Below, piece by piece: positions 45,791-53,169 of a stretch of DNA of 64,000 nucleotides. The notes under the pieces were generated by a model, which did no database searches, was not told the DNA's origin, and saw only the letters and a list, made by a program, of their open reading frames with translations. The position numbers and the translations under genes were made by a program. How positions within the stretch are numbered: the stretch's first letter is position 1; each line of letters starts with the position of its first letter. Source of the DNA: Streptomyces goshikiensis (GTDB taxonomy: Bacteria; Actinomycetota; Actinomycetes; Streptomycetales; Streptomycetaceae); NCBI RefSeq assembly GCF_014650555.1, contig NZ_BMVE01000001.1:372001-436000 (forward strand), read 5' to 3'.

Positions 45791-46406
45791 TCACTCGTAC
45801 TCGCGGAGCAGCTCCTCGATCCGCCGGTTGCCGACCTCCTGGCGGCCGTCGAGGCACTTGGCGTACCGGCCGAGCAGGACCTCCACACTGTTGCCCGCTC
45901 GCGCCGCAACCTCGGTCGGGTCGACGCCCGCGTTGAGCCAGGCAGAGAGAGCGGAGTGCCGAAGGTCATACGGTCGCCGCGCGAGCGGGGACGCGACGAC
46001 GGCCGGCGGCAGAGCCAGGAGCCGCGCCTCCTGCCAGGCCCGGTAGTACGTCGAAGACGACACCACTCCCCCACACTCGCTGAAGAAAAGCCGCCCGTCC
46101 TCGGCCGCCCCGAAGGTGTCGATGTGCCTCTGAAGGACGGAGACGAGCTGGGGCGGGATCAGCACACGCCGCACCTCCTTGGCGGGCCGGTTCTTTCAGC
46201 CCGCGGTCGTCGTGGCTCTCCCCTGAATCGGTCCACCTCTGGCCCGCACTGGGTCGAGTCCGGTGGAGCACAGCGGTTCCCCAACCGGATTCCGGCAGCG
46301 TCAGATCCGACTCGACCAGCCCCACGACCTCGGCCGACTGGAAGCCCCCGGAGTACATCCCGGCGTACGTCGACTCCATAGGGCATGCCCGTCTGGTCAT
46401 CGACAT
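45791..46406 (-). pseudogene. Tyrosine recombinase (integrase), truncated and frameshifted
   Basis: The C-terminal catalytic part is readable: Y-D-L-R-H-S-A-L-S-A-W-L-N-A-G-V-D-P carries the R-H box (LRH), A-A-R-A-G-N-S-V-E-V-L-L-G-R-Y-A-K-C the final region with the catalytic Tyr. Upstream, in another frame, S-A-E-V-V-G-L-V-E-S-D-L-T-L-P-E-S-G-W-G and R-W-T-D-S-G-E are typical of actinomycete plasmid integrases. The frames join if one base of the TTT at 46194-46196 (AAA on the coding strand) is removed, which restores L-K-N-R-P-A-K-E-V-R-R-V. Everything 5' of about 46400, roughly the N-terminal half, is missing. Confidence 0.85.
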
Positions 46407-46519
46407 GCTGGTCGGCGCGTTGCAGCGGCTGCTGGTCTCCCCCGAACAGGGCTACATGATCAGCCAGCACGTCCCGAACAGCGTGGCCGAGGCCTACGAA
46501 CGACCGTGCCGGCATGGCT

Positions 46520-47443
46520 TCAGGCGCGTAGCCAGACACGTCGGTGACGAGCGACGCTGTGTACGTGCTCCACCTGCTCCGGAGTGAGCTTTCCGGCGAG
46601 CGGGCCCAGAGCCGCCACTTCCCTCTCCTGGTAGATGCGGACGGCATACTGCGTCGCTGCTCGGTTCAGGGATGCGATGCCGACGAAGACCAGGACCGGT
46701 TCGACGGGCACCTCGAAGGCGCAGTACCGCCCCAGCACCCGCCGCACGAAGTCCGCCTCTGCCCGGCTCGCCGCAGCGTACGGCCGTGGCTTCCCGCCGT
46801 TGACTTTGGCCATCGAGTCGCCGACCCAGACCGAGGCGCCCTGGTGGTTCTTGGTGTTGATGCTGAACACGCCGCCGGGGCCGATCAGCAAGTGGTCGAT
46901 GTCTCCGCCGTTGCTCTTCTCGACGCCGTGAAGCACCCGCCAACCGAGTGGGGACAGGCGTTCCAGCTCGCGTCCCACCCGTCGTTCGCCTTCCAGGCCG
47001 GCGTACCAGCTGTCCCACTCCGAGGACTGCCGCAGTAACTTCGCCTTGAGCCGTTGAACTGTCGACGGACCTCGCTCGGCGATCATCCCGACGACCCGGG
47101 AGCCGGGCCGGTTCCTGGCCAAGTCCTCACTAGGGCTGAGGGGTGGGAGAGGCGCCGGCCGTTCGGATCGGTGTTTCGGGGTCGCGTGAGTGGGATGTCC
47201 AGGCTGCCGAGAAGGAGCCGCAGGGCGGGGTCCGCGAGGAGACGAAGGGGTGGAGCTGACAGAAAGCCCCTCTCCGAGGTGATGCTGAAGAAGAGCCAAA
47301 ACCTCGTCCTGATACTTCCGAACCTTGATCGTCACGGTCATCGTCGCTCGATCCGCCCAAGCGACAGCGGTTCCGTCCGGCAGGTTCACATAGAGCCGAT
47401 CCTTGCCATGCCTCTTCCACGGATGCACCGTCAGATCGCTCAT
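46520..47443 (-). CDS. NERD-domain (nuclease-related) protein of the island
   Basis: 307 residues from ATG 47443 (M-S-D-L-T-V-H-P-W-K-R-H-G); a longer frame to 47506 is unlikely. Order: short N-terminal domain with K-D-R-L-Y-V-N-L-P-D-G-T-A-V-A-W, a Pro/Ser/Arg linker, then the NERD domain ~145-285. The nuclease core shows G-E-R-R-V-G-R-E-L, G-D-I-D-H-L-L-I-G-P-G-G-V-F and I-N-T-K-N-H-Q-G, keeping Asp and Lys. A chromosomal relative lies at 59863-60696 with the same N-terminal domain but a degenerate Lys motif. NERD proteins are often fused or linked to DNA-processing systems; its target is unknown. Confidence 0.85.
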   Translation of the reverse strand: MSDLTVHPWKRHGKDRLYVNLPDGTAVAWADRATMTVTIKVRKYQDEVLALLQHHLGEGLSVSSTPSSPRGPRPAAPSRQPGHPTHATPKHRSERPAPLPPLSPSEDLARNRPGSRVVGMIAERGPSTVQRLKAKLLRQSSEWDSWYAGLEGERRVGRELERLSPLGWRVLHGVEKSNGGDIDHLLIGPGGVFSINTKNHQGASVWVGDSMAKVNGGKPRPYAAASRAEADFVRRVLGRYCAFEVPVEPVLVFVGIASLNRAATQYAVRIYQEREVAALGPLAGKLTPEQVEHVHSVARHRRVWLRA

Positions 47444-47877
47444 CAGTCGCCCCCCCCTGCGTGCCGTCGCCACACATATGCCAGCAGCTGGTGGCTGGGT
47501 CGGCAAGACCGCCGATGACAGAGCGAGCTGTTACAGGTTTCTCTACCTCATCAAGCACCCGGCTGCGCTCCGCTCCGCCGCCGGCCGCCCCTGCAAGGCG
47601 GGATAGGCCAAACGGCATGAGGCAGTCCCATACGGCCGGCGGTGCCATCACTCACCGACATGCCTCCGGCGGGGGCGCTCCGACTCCGGGATGGCGGGGG
47701 CACCGTTAGCGGGGGCCGGCCCGTGGAGGGTTGAGGCGGGGAACTCCCATCCCGTCTGCCGTCGGCCCAGGACAAGCCGAGCAGCCACGGCAGACGGGAT
47801 GGGAGTTGGGGTAAGTGGTGGGCGACGATGGCGGGCCGCCTGACTCTGACGGCCCTGCCAAGGTGTCCCCCAGTTAG
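47444..47877. other. Island intergenic stretch (434 bp) between NERD and AlbA_2 genes
   Basis: No open frame here looks coding. The stretch holds the NERD upstream region and a long perfect inverted repeat (47742-47807), annotated separately. Confidence 0.55.
47742..47807. repeat. 21-bp perfect inverted repeat in the island
   Basis: Arms 47742-47762 and 47787-47807 (beginning aactcccatcccgtctgcc) are exact complements, with a 24-nt spacer. It lies 70 bp past the AlbA_2 stop on the minus strand. It could be a terminator; its length and exactness also fit an origin, oriT or recombination site left from a mobile element. Confidence 0.75.
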
Positions 47878-49260
47878 CTAGACCGAATCACTGCGTTTCT
47901 GCTTCAACTGGTACGCGTACCCACGACCAGCTGTTCCAGGCTTATGCTCGATTTCGCCCGCCTCGATCAAACTCTCGAAGATCTTCTTCATCTTGCTTTC
48001 GCTTCCGATGCCAGTCATCTTGCGAGCCTGTTCATTTCTGATTGACTCGCTGCTGTTCAGATACTCAACGACCTGCTGGGCGGGAGAAGCGAGGCTCTCA
48101 TGTCGAACGACTACGAGGACCGAATTTTCTCCTTCTTCGATGATGGGAGACCGAAGGTTCAGCTTCTTCATCGATTCGAAGGCAGTGTTTAGGCCTTCGC
48201 CTACATCCTTATTTGGAGGATTCGGGAAGCGGTTTAGATGGCGAACCAGGTAGGGATTTCTACTGAGGCGCTCGTCGAGAATATTGCTGGTTGTGATGTG
48301 GCCAGGAAGTCGCCCAGGGCTCTGGATCTCGATTCGATTCTCAAAGATTCGAATGTGAATGTCGTCCGTTACTGAATAGTCTCGATGCAGGACGGCATTT
48401 GCGATGATCTCATGCAGGGCTTCGTGTGGGTACTTGACGCTTCGAAGGCCATCCTCGTCAAGATAGGCTGCCGCAGCGACGATCTCGACAGTCTTGTCGA
48501 CAGCGTCGTAGATCTGCTTGTAGAGGGCTCCCTCGACGGTGACCGGGTCTTCCACCAGCCTGTCTCGGGACTGTTCCTCGCTGCTGTACCTGTAAATCTT
48601 GATGCCGCATCGCTTCGGGAGGCAGGCCTGGGGTTCATCAGCGAAGAGAAGGGCCGCGGCTACGACCGGTTTTCCTGATGCCAGAAGATGTTGCTTCCTG
48701 AGGTAAGTCTCGGGCTCTGCGACGGGAACAGCGCTAAGCAGGTACTCGATAATTGCTTCCGAGTTCGTTACGACGTCTACATCGATTGGTAGGGTCTCGG
48801 ATTCGAACGATTCAAGCCCTTTTTGTCTGCGTAGGGCGGTAAGTGCATCCTCGGAAATTACGGGAGTATTCTGAGCGCTAAGGCGTTTGTATATTTTTCC
48901 GTCGGCTGTCTTTCGGATGGCGCGAGATTTCCTCGCGTTGATGTGCAGAACATATCCTGGCAGTTGATCTGCAAGGAGAAACTCTGCATCAAGGTCCGTT
49001 CCGAAAGGAGAGACGTCCTCAAGTGCATGGATTAGCTGATTTGCATCTTCGGGGTCACTGAAACCATCCCATTGAAAGCCTGGCGATCGCTCGCCTATGC
49101 CAACGTAGAGGTCTCCGCCATCTGCGTTACAGAAAGCAGATACGGCTCGAGCCACTTTTGCTGGCGCGATTCTCTTGTCCTTGAAGTCGAGGAAATGTCC
49201 CTCTTGTCGTTCAAGGAGTGTAGCTGCCTGATCTGCTGAGATGGTTACCGTCTCGAACAA
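47878..49260 (-). CDS. AlbA_2/Schlafen-domain ATP-binding protein
   Basis: 460 residues from TTG 49260 after a run GGGGGGAA. The N-terminal AlbA_2 (Schlafen-like) domain shows Q-E-G-H-F-L-D-F-K-D-K (Glu20, Asp25), S-A-F-C-N-A-D-G-G-D-L-Y-V-G-I-G, and about residue 270-320 carries a HATPase_c_4-like module: H-E-I-I-A-N-A-V-L-H-R-D-Y-S and E-I-Q-S-P-G-R-L-P-G-H. A winged-helix tail closes it. Related proteins are common in defence islands and bind or cut nucleic acid in some cases. Base composition is clearly lower in GC than the chromosome, a sign of recent transfer. Confidence 0.88.
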   Translation of the reverse strand: MFETVTISADQAATLLERQEGHFLDFKDKRIAPAKVARAVSAFCNADGGDLYVGIGERSPGFQWDGFSDPEDANQLIHALEDVSPFGTDLDAEFLLADQLPGYVLHINARKSRAIRKTADGKIYKRLSAQNTPVISEDALTALRRQKGLESFESETLPIDVDVVTNSEAIIEYLLSAVPVAEPETYLRKQHLLASGKPVVAAALLFADEPQACLPKRCGIKIYRYSSEEQSRDRLVEDPVTVEGALYKQIYDAVDKTVEIVAAAAYLDEDGLRSVKYPHEALHEIIANAVLHRDYSVTDDIHIRIFENRIEIQSPGRLPGHITTSNILDERLSRNPYLVRHLNRFPNPPNKDVGEGLNTAFESMKKLNLRSPIIEEGENSVLVVVRHESLASPAQQVVEYLNSSESIRNEQARKMTGIGSESKMKKIFESLIEAGEIEHKPGTAGRGYAYQLKQKRSDSV

Positions 49261-49774
49261 TTCCCCCCCTGGGTTATTTGTTCAGGGTTTTCGGGCGCCG
49301 TGGGTTCCCGCGCGCGACTGTTGGACGCTGCACGCCCCACTCTATGCGTCGCAGCTTGGTTTCACCGGGCCTCTGGATGGGGTTGATTGCCGGCGATGAG
49401 GTGGGATCGGATACCTGCACCGTCTCCCGTGGTAGCTCTGCTGGTGGGGAGCGTCACCCTTGCACTCGGGCGACGATGCCGCTCCGTCGCACCAGCCTTT
49501 GAGTGACGCAGCAGGGGCCTCGGTACGGCAGCGGCGTACTGCAACCACAACAACCGAGCCTGACTGGTAACGAATGGGCGAGGCCGTGAAGCGGCCGGTA
49601 TGACCGCCGCTGACCGGTCTGGCTAGAGCTACGGATCAGAAGGTCGGCCGTGCCAGACGCATGCCAGGTAGGGCGGGGAACAGCGCTCAACGGCGGGGGC
49701 CAGGGCGAGCCCTAAGGTTCGCACGGTTCGCGTGGTCGGTTGATACGAATCCGGCTGACCGCTGATCAACACCG
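49261..49774. other. Island intergenic stretch (514 bp)
   Basis: Upstream of the AlbA_2 gene and downstream of the gene ending at 49775. Open frames here have no codon bias or motif that I recognise. It should hold the AlbA_2 promoter near 49265-49310. It may include decayed coding sequence. Confidence 0.4.
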
Positions 49775-50482
49775 TTAGAGCTGGCTCCCGTTGGAGCTGT
49801 GCACAAGTGGTTCGTGGTGGTGCCAGATGAGGTAGCGGTCTTCGTGGCGCAGTTCCGCGGAGCCCCACTCGATGCGCATGATGCCGCGTTCCATGGAGCA
49901 CGCATAGGCGACGAGGACTAGGCGGACGTCCTCAGGGAGAAGTCCGAGGTCTGGATGAGCCTCGGGCCCGTCTAGTTCCTCCAGGCCGAAGTCGAAGGCT
50001 TGCTGCATCGGCTCCGGTCCATGGCGGCGTATGAGGTCTGCACGGAAGCCGACAGCCTTACGCAGTCGGGCGGCAGTGACGGGCACGTCCTTCTTCGCGT
50101 AACGGATCGGGTAGATCACTTGGCCGCCGACAATCATCACCGTACGCCCCTGCAAGCGGACGGGGGTGGCATCACCGATGGAAGCTAGGCCTGCTGCCAG
50201 CTCCTCGTACTGCACGGCGTGCAGGCCGTGGCCATACGCCTCCAGCGTCTGAGTGTGGACACCTTCATGTCCGTGGCGAGCCCTGTCGTGGGCTCTTACG
50301 AGGCAATGCGGAATCACCTCGGCAAGCTGGTCGGCCACGTCCCCGAAGGTTGTGCGTGCCCATGAAGTCGCTGTGCCCAAGACGTACCGCCCTCCCCTGG
50401 TGGCGCCGAAGCGCCGAGCAGCATCCCCACAAACCGTGCTTCCTGGAACGGAGCTACGCAAGAGGGCCTGGGGACTCAGCAC
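49775..50482 (-). CDS. Island protein of unknown function (235 aa)
   Basis: Start GTG 50482 (the true start may be slightly further in). The central region G-R-T-V-M-I-V-G-G-Q-V-I-Y-P-I-R-Y-A-K-K-D-V-P-V-T suggests alternating beta strands, and the C-terminal part R-L-V-L-V-A-Y-A-C-S-M-E-R-G-I-M-R-I-E-W-G-S-A-E-L-R mixed alpha/beta. There is no signal or membrane segment. I do not recognise the family. It diverges from the DUF6602 gene with 160 bp between starts, so the two may share an operator or form a pair. Confidence 0.65.
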   Translation of the reverse strand: MLSPQALLRSSVPGSTVCGDAARRFGATRGGRYVLGTATSWARTTFGDVADQLAEVIPHCLVRAHDRARHGHEGVHTQTLEAYGHGLHAVQYEELAAGLASIGDATPVRLQGRTVMIVGGQVIYPIRYAKKDVPVTAARLRKAVGFRADLIRRHGPEPMQQAFDFGLEELDGPEAHPDLGLLPEDVRLVLVAYACSMERGIMRIEWGSAELRHEDRYLIWHHHEPLVHSSNGSQL

Positions 50483-50630
50483 TCAGGCCGAGGGCCGAGA
50501 CTGGGTGGCAGTAGTCGCCAACGCAAGCCACAACCACGATGCGATCTGGCCTAAACCAGACAGGCCGAATAGTTGATTTCAGGCCACGCTCGCCGCCACT
50601 TCTGATCTCCCGGCAAGCAGGCAACACCTT

Positions 50631-50636
50631 TAAGAT
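50631..50636 (+). promoter_or_regulatory. Candidate -10 (TAAGAT) for the DUF6602 gene
   Basis: TAAGAT ends 6 nt before the ATG at 50643 without a Shine-Dalgarno sequence, again a leaderless layout. The upstream ~110 bp are shared with the divergent gene. Confidence 0.45.
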
Positions 50637-50642
50637 CCGTGC

Positions 50643-51449
50643 ATGACCCAAGAGAAGCTTGGAAAGATCCTAGGTTCAGTGGCGAAGAGGATGCGAGCCG
50701 ACTTTGAACAGTCTCAGAACTTTAATCACAACGGCGAAGCCGGCACGTCGCGCGAGGTCCTCATCCAGCAGTTTCTTTCTGGATATCTACCGACTCACGT
50801 CGAAGCGGTTCACAATGTAGAGGTCATCGCAACGAATGGCGACGTATCGCCGCAGTCTGACATTGTCCTCATTGATCGCGGAACACCCCCATTTACCAGC
50901 CTTCAGGGTTTCCGCATCATCCCGAATGAATGCGTGTACGGCGTAGTCGAAGTCAAGACCAAGCTCGATCGGACACAACTCACGGATGCCTGCAGCAAGA
51001 TCAGCAGGATGCGCAAGATGCCCAAGACGGCATACCGGCCGATCTCTGGGATCATCCCTCGCTCCACTAAGGCATACGGCGAGAGATATGACTTCTTCCC
51101 GACGTCGGGCATGGTTGTCGCGTTCGACAGCCTCAAGTTGGAGACCATCGGAGCCCATCTTGTGGACTGGTGCCGAAGCCGAAACCCTATTGAGTGGCCG
51201 GACAGCGTGTGGGTTGCGGGCAAGGGGCACTTGCAGTGGGGAGATGCCCGCACGGGTTCACTCTTCAGGTCTCCGGTGGCGGGCGCGTCGCTTTTCCAGG
51301 TAGATGCCGAACCAGAACAAGACATCTTGCTTGCACTGGCTCTTCATCTCAACATCCATTTCTCAGACGCATGGATGAATCCTCTCGACCTCATCCCCTA
51401 TTCTGGCGCCACACCATTGGGGCAGCTATCCAGGCATTGGACGATTTAG
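50643..51449 (+). CDS. DUF6602 protein with PD-(D/E)XK nuclease signature
   Basis: 268 residues. N-terminal helix with R-E-V-L-I-Q-Q-F-L (Glu39), then Q-S-D-I-V-L-I-D (Asp73) and V-Y-G-V-V-E-V-K-T-K-L (Glu103, Lys105) form a clear D...ExK nuclease core. Hydrophobic strands alternate with helices through residue ~170. DUF6602 proteins occur in defence islands and next to restriction genes; no biochemical role is known to me. It converges on the SRA/nuclease gene with a shared terminator, and diverges from the unknown 235-aa gene. It is AT-richer than the chromosome. Confidence 0.8.
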   Translation: MTQEKLGKILGSVAKRMRADFEQSQNFNHNGEAGTSREVLIQQFLSGYLPTHVEAVHNVEVIATNGDVSPQSDIVLIDRGTPPFTSLQGFRIIPNECVYGVVEVKTKLDRTQLTDACSKISRMRKMPKTAYRPISGIIPRSTKAYGERYDFFPTSGMVVAFDSLKLETIGAHLVDWCRSRNPIEWPDSVWVAGKGHLQWGDARTGSLFRSPVAGASLFQVDAEPEQDILLALALHLNIHFSDAWMNPLDLIPYSGATPLGQLSRHWTI

Positions 51450-51458
51450 CGAGCATGC

Positions 51459-51506
51459 GCTAGCTCCTCTCCCCTGCTAGCAACGCGGCGGCGGAGAGGA
51501 GCTAGC
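51459..51506. terminator. Bidirectional hairpin between convergent island genes
   Basis: 14-bp perfect arms (gctagctcctctcc 51459-51472, complement 51493-51506) with a 20-nt loop, between the stops of DUF6602 (51449) and the SRA/nuclease gene (51523). Confidence 0.8.
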
Positions 51507-51522
51507 TGCGGTTGCGACCGCC

Positions 51523-52632
51523 CTAAGGAACTAGCGATCCAACGAAACGGCCATCGTCGGATCGGTATACCACCTCGACGTCATATCGATCGAGCAGCGT
51601 ATACACGTCGGGCGCGGGAGCCGCAGGCAGCAGGATGGCACGCTTGGGCTCACCCTCATGTTCCGGCGTCTTGACGTAGCGGCTGTAGTCGAGGATCTGG
51701 CCCAGGGCCATCCGGATGTCCTCTCGCGAGTTCGATCCCTTCGCCTCGTACAGCACGTGATCCGTCGCGTCATAAAGGTCGGTACGGAGCGTTGAGGTGA
51801 GGCCCTTCACCTTGATCTGAAAGGCACCGGTTTGGTGTCCGGCAGACTCCAGGTGCGCCTTGTAGGCCTGCGTCAGTTCAGCCTCATGCCGGACGGCAAC
51901 CGTGGCGGCCGTGGCAGCACGAATGCTCAGCTTGGTGCCGAATGCCTCAGGAACCACAAAGGTGCCGCTGGTCTCCGCGTTGGGAGCCGCCTTCCGTCCG
52001 GTAGTCCCCTTGCGGACGCGCTGCTTGGGAAGCGGCAGAGCGCCACTTGTCGCCGGTTCTGACTGGAACATCGCCGCGGTGACGGCCTGAAAGGGAACGA
52101 GCTCGGCAATGGTCTCTTCGGCAACAGGGATCACGTCTTGCGCGGCATGCTGGACAGCACCTTCGGGGCGCAGCCGGAACACAACGACACTGCGTTCCTC
52201 GCCGTCCTCACCATGGACTCTGCGCCACACATACGGCTGCATGCCGTCCAGCGTGAACATCCCTAGGTATCGGTGCGTCTTCGTGTCGCTTCCAGGCAGC
52301 TTGCCGACCCGCGTGAATACGCGGAGTACCCGTTCCTGCTCCGCGTGCCGCAGAATCGCCCGGTTACCTGAGCCTGCGACTCCGTCAAAGGTCTGGTCGC
52401 CAGACTTGCCGGCACCGGTGTACTCGAAGACAGGCCCAAGCTCGTCTTCCTCAGCCAACCAGCCGTCGTAGTAGCCAGCCTGCTCACCGACGTCCGGGTC
52501 CGAGTAGAGGTTGACGCTGTGCATGTCGTCAGAGGGACAGATCCCTCCCTGCGGGCTTCCCCCGAACGCTGCACGGATCTCAGTGCGTGTGCGCACGTCG
52601 CCGGGGTTGATCACTTCAACGCTAGCGGTCAT
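51523..52632 (-). CDS. SRA-like domain / PD-(D/E)XK nuclease fusion, probable modification-dependent restriction endonuclease
   Basis: 369 residues from ATG 52632. The N-terminal ~145 residues match the ScoMcrA-like SRA domain: R-T-E-I-R-A-A-F-G-G-S-P-Q-G-G-I, N-L-Y-S-D-P-D-V-G-E, Y-Y-D-G-W, F-E-Y-T-G-A-G-K-S-G-D-Q, G-S-G-N-R-A-I-L-R-H, Y-L-G-M-F. The C-terminal part has T-D-L-Y-D (Asp285/Asp288), V-L-Y-E-A-K-G-S (Glu296, Lys298) and G-Q-I-L-D-Y-S-R-Y, a PD-(D/E)XK site. The S. coelicolor McrA instead uses an HNH nuclease. The modified base recognised (5mC, phosphorothioate or other) cannot be told. Confidence 0.85.
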   Translation of the reverse strand: MTASVEVINPGDVRTRTEIRAAFGGSPQGGICPSDDMHSVNLYSDPDVGEQAGYYDGWLAEEDELGPVFEYTGAGKSGDQTFDGVAGSGNRAILRHAEQERVLRVFTRVGKLPGSDTKTHRYLGMFTLDGMQPYVWRRVHGEDGEERSVVVFRLRPEGAVQHAAQDVIPVAEETIAELVPFQAVTAAMFQSEPATSGALPLPKQRVRKGTTGRKAAPNAETSGTFVVPEAFGTKLSIRAATAATVAVRHEAELTQAYKAHLESAGHQTGAFQIKVKGLTSTLRTDLYDATDHVLYEAKGSNSREDIRMALGQILDYSRYVKTPEHEGEPKRAILLPAAPAPDVYTLLDRYDVEVVYRSDDGRFVGSLVP

Positions 52633-52833
52633 GGGTTGACCCTAGATCACCGCACTGACAGCTTCACCAGCATTGCATCGAGGGAGCAGCAGGCCCATCA
52701 CAGTCGAATCCATAAGGACCACCAACACGGCGAGGCATCGCTGGCCGAGCCAGTCACGGCCTATCTGTGGACCAATCAGCTACGAAGAGGCACCCCCGAG
52801 GCTCTGGCCTCCTGAAACGCGTGAGACGCACGG

Positions 52834-52874
52834 GGCCTCCGGAGCCGTGTGCGCAGGTTCGAATCCTGCCGGGG
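52834..52874. other. attR: right 41-bp direct repeat
   Basis: Exact 41-bp copy of the tRNA-Arg 3' segment at 45534-45574. The 5' half of the tRNA is absent here, so it is not a gene. The 200 bp before it (52633-52833) and the 295 bp after it (52875-53169) contain no gene that I can support. Confidence 0.92.
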
Positions 52875-52921
52875 CACTTCAGCAAGACCAGCGTGTTCAA
52901 CCTGCTGACCTGCCAAGCATG

Positions 52922-52957
52922 AAGGCCCGAACTCAGTCCAACTGAGTCCGGGCCTTT
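52922..52957 (+). terminator. Probable original tRNA-Arg terminator, now beyond attR
   Basis: aaggcccgaactcagt (52922-52937) pairs with actgagtccgggcctt (52941-52956) with one mismatch and a 3-nt loop, followed by ttgtc. It is 48 bp after the attR repeat, the position expected for the terminator of the uninterrupted tRNA gene. Confidence 0.7.
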
Positions 52958-53169
52958 GTCGTTGTCACGCGGTGGTCCCGTGCGAGGGGCATGCGGGCCA
53001 CACGTCAGCCTGACGCGTCACCGCTCATCCGTCGGGCGCGCTCGTAGAACTGGTCTGCGGATCGTGCCCCTCCCCCTGTGGCCTTGCGTGTAGTCCGCCA
53101 CCTGCAGTCACAGGCGCGGGATCGACGCGGGTGTGGGGCGCCGGGTTCCGTGATCGCCCGGCCGTAGGG

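Larger units (their letters stand above)
45534..52874. mobile_element. 7.3-kb genomic island integrated in tRNA-Arg(CCG), defence-type cargo
   Basis: Bounds are the 41-bp direct repeats at attL and attR. Next to attL is a tyrosine integrase remnant, as in actinomycete integrative elements that use tRNA 3' ends. Cargo: NERD-domain protein, AlbA_2/Schlafen-type ATPase, unknown 235-aa protein, DUF6602 nuclease-like protein, and SRA-like/PD-(D/E)XK protein. I recognise no Tra, Rep, Xis, KorA or Pra gene, so replication and transfer functions are missing or unrecognised. The ATPase and DUF6602 genes use far more A/T-ending codons than the chromosome around them. Excision in trans might still be possible. 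Confidence 0.88.

Noticed and set aside
46263..46587. Plus-strand open frames over the integrase 5' region, e.g. from ATG 46405
   Set aside because: Overlaps the integrase remnant and the NERD 3' end, has no ribosome-binding site and no recognisable motif.
52834..52874. Second tRNA-Arg copy
   Set aside because: Only the 3' 41 bp are present; acceptor 5' strand and D-arm are missing. It is the attR repeat.
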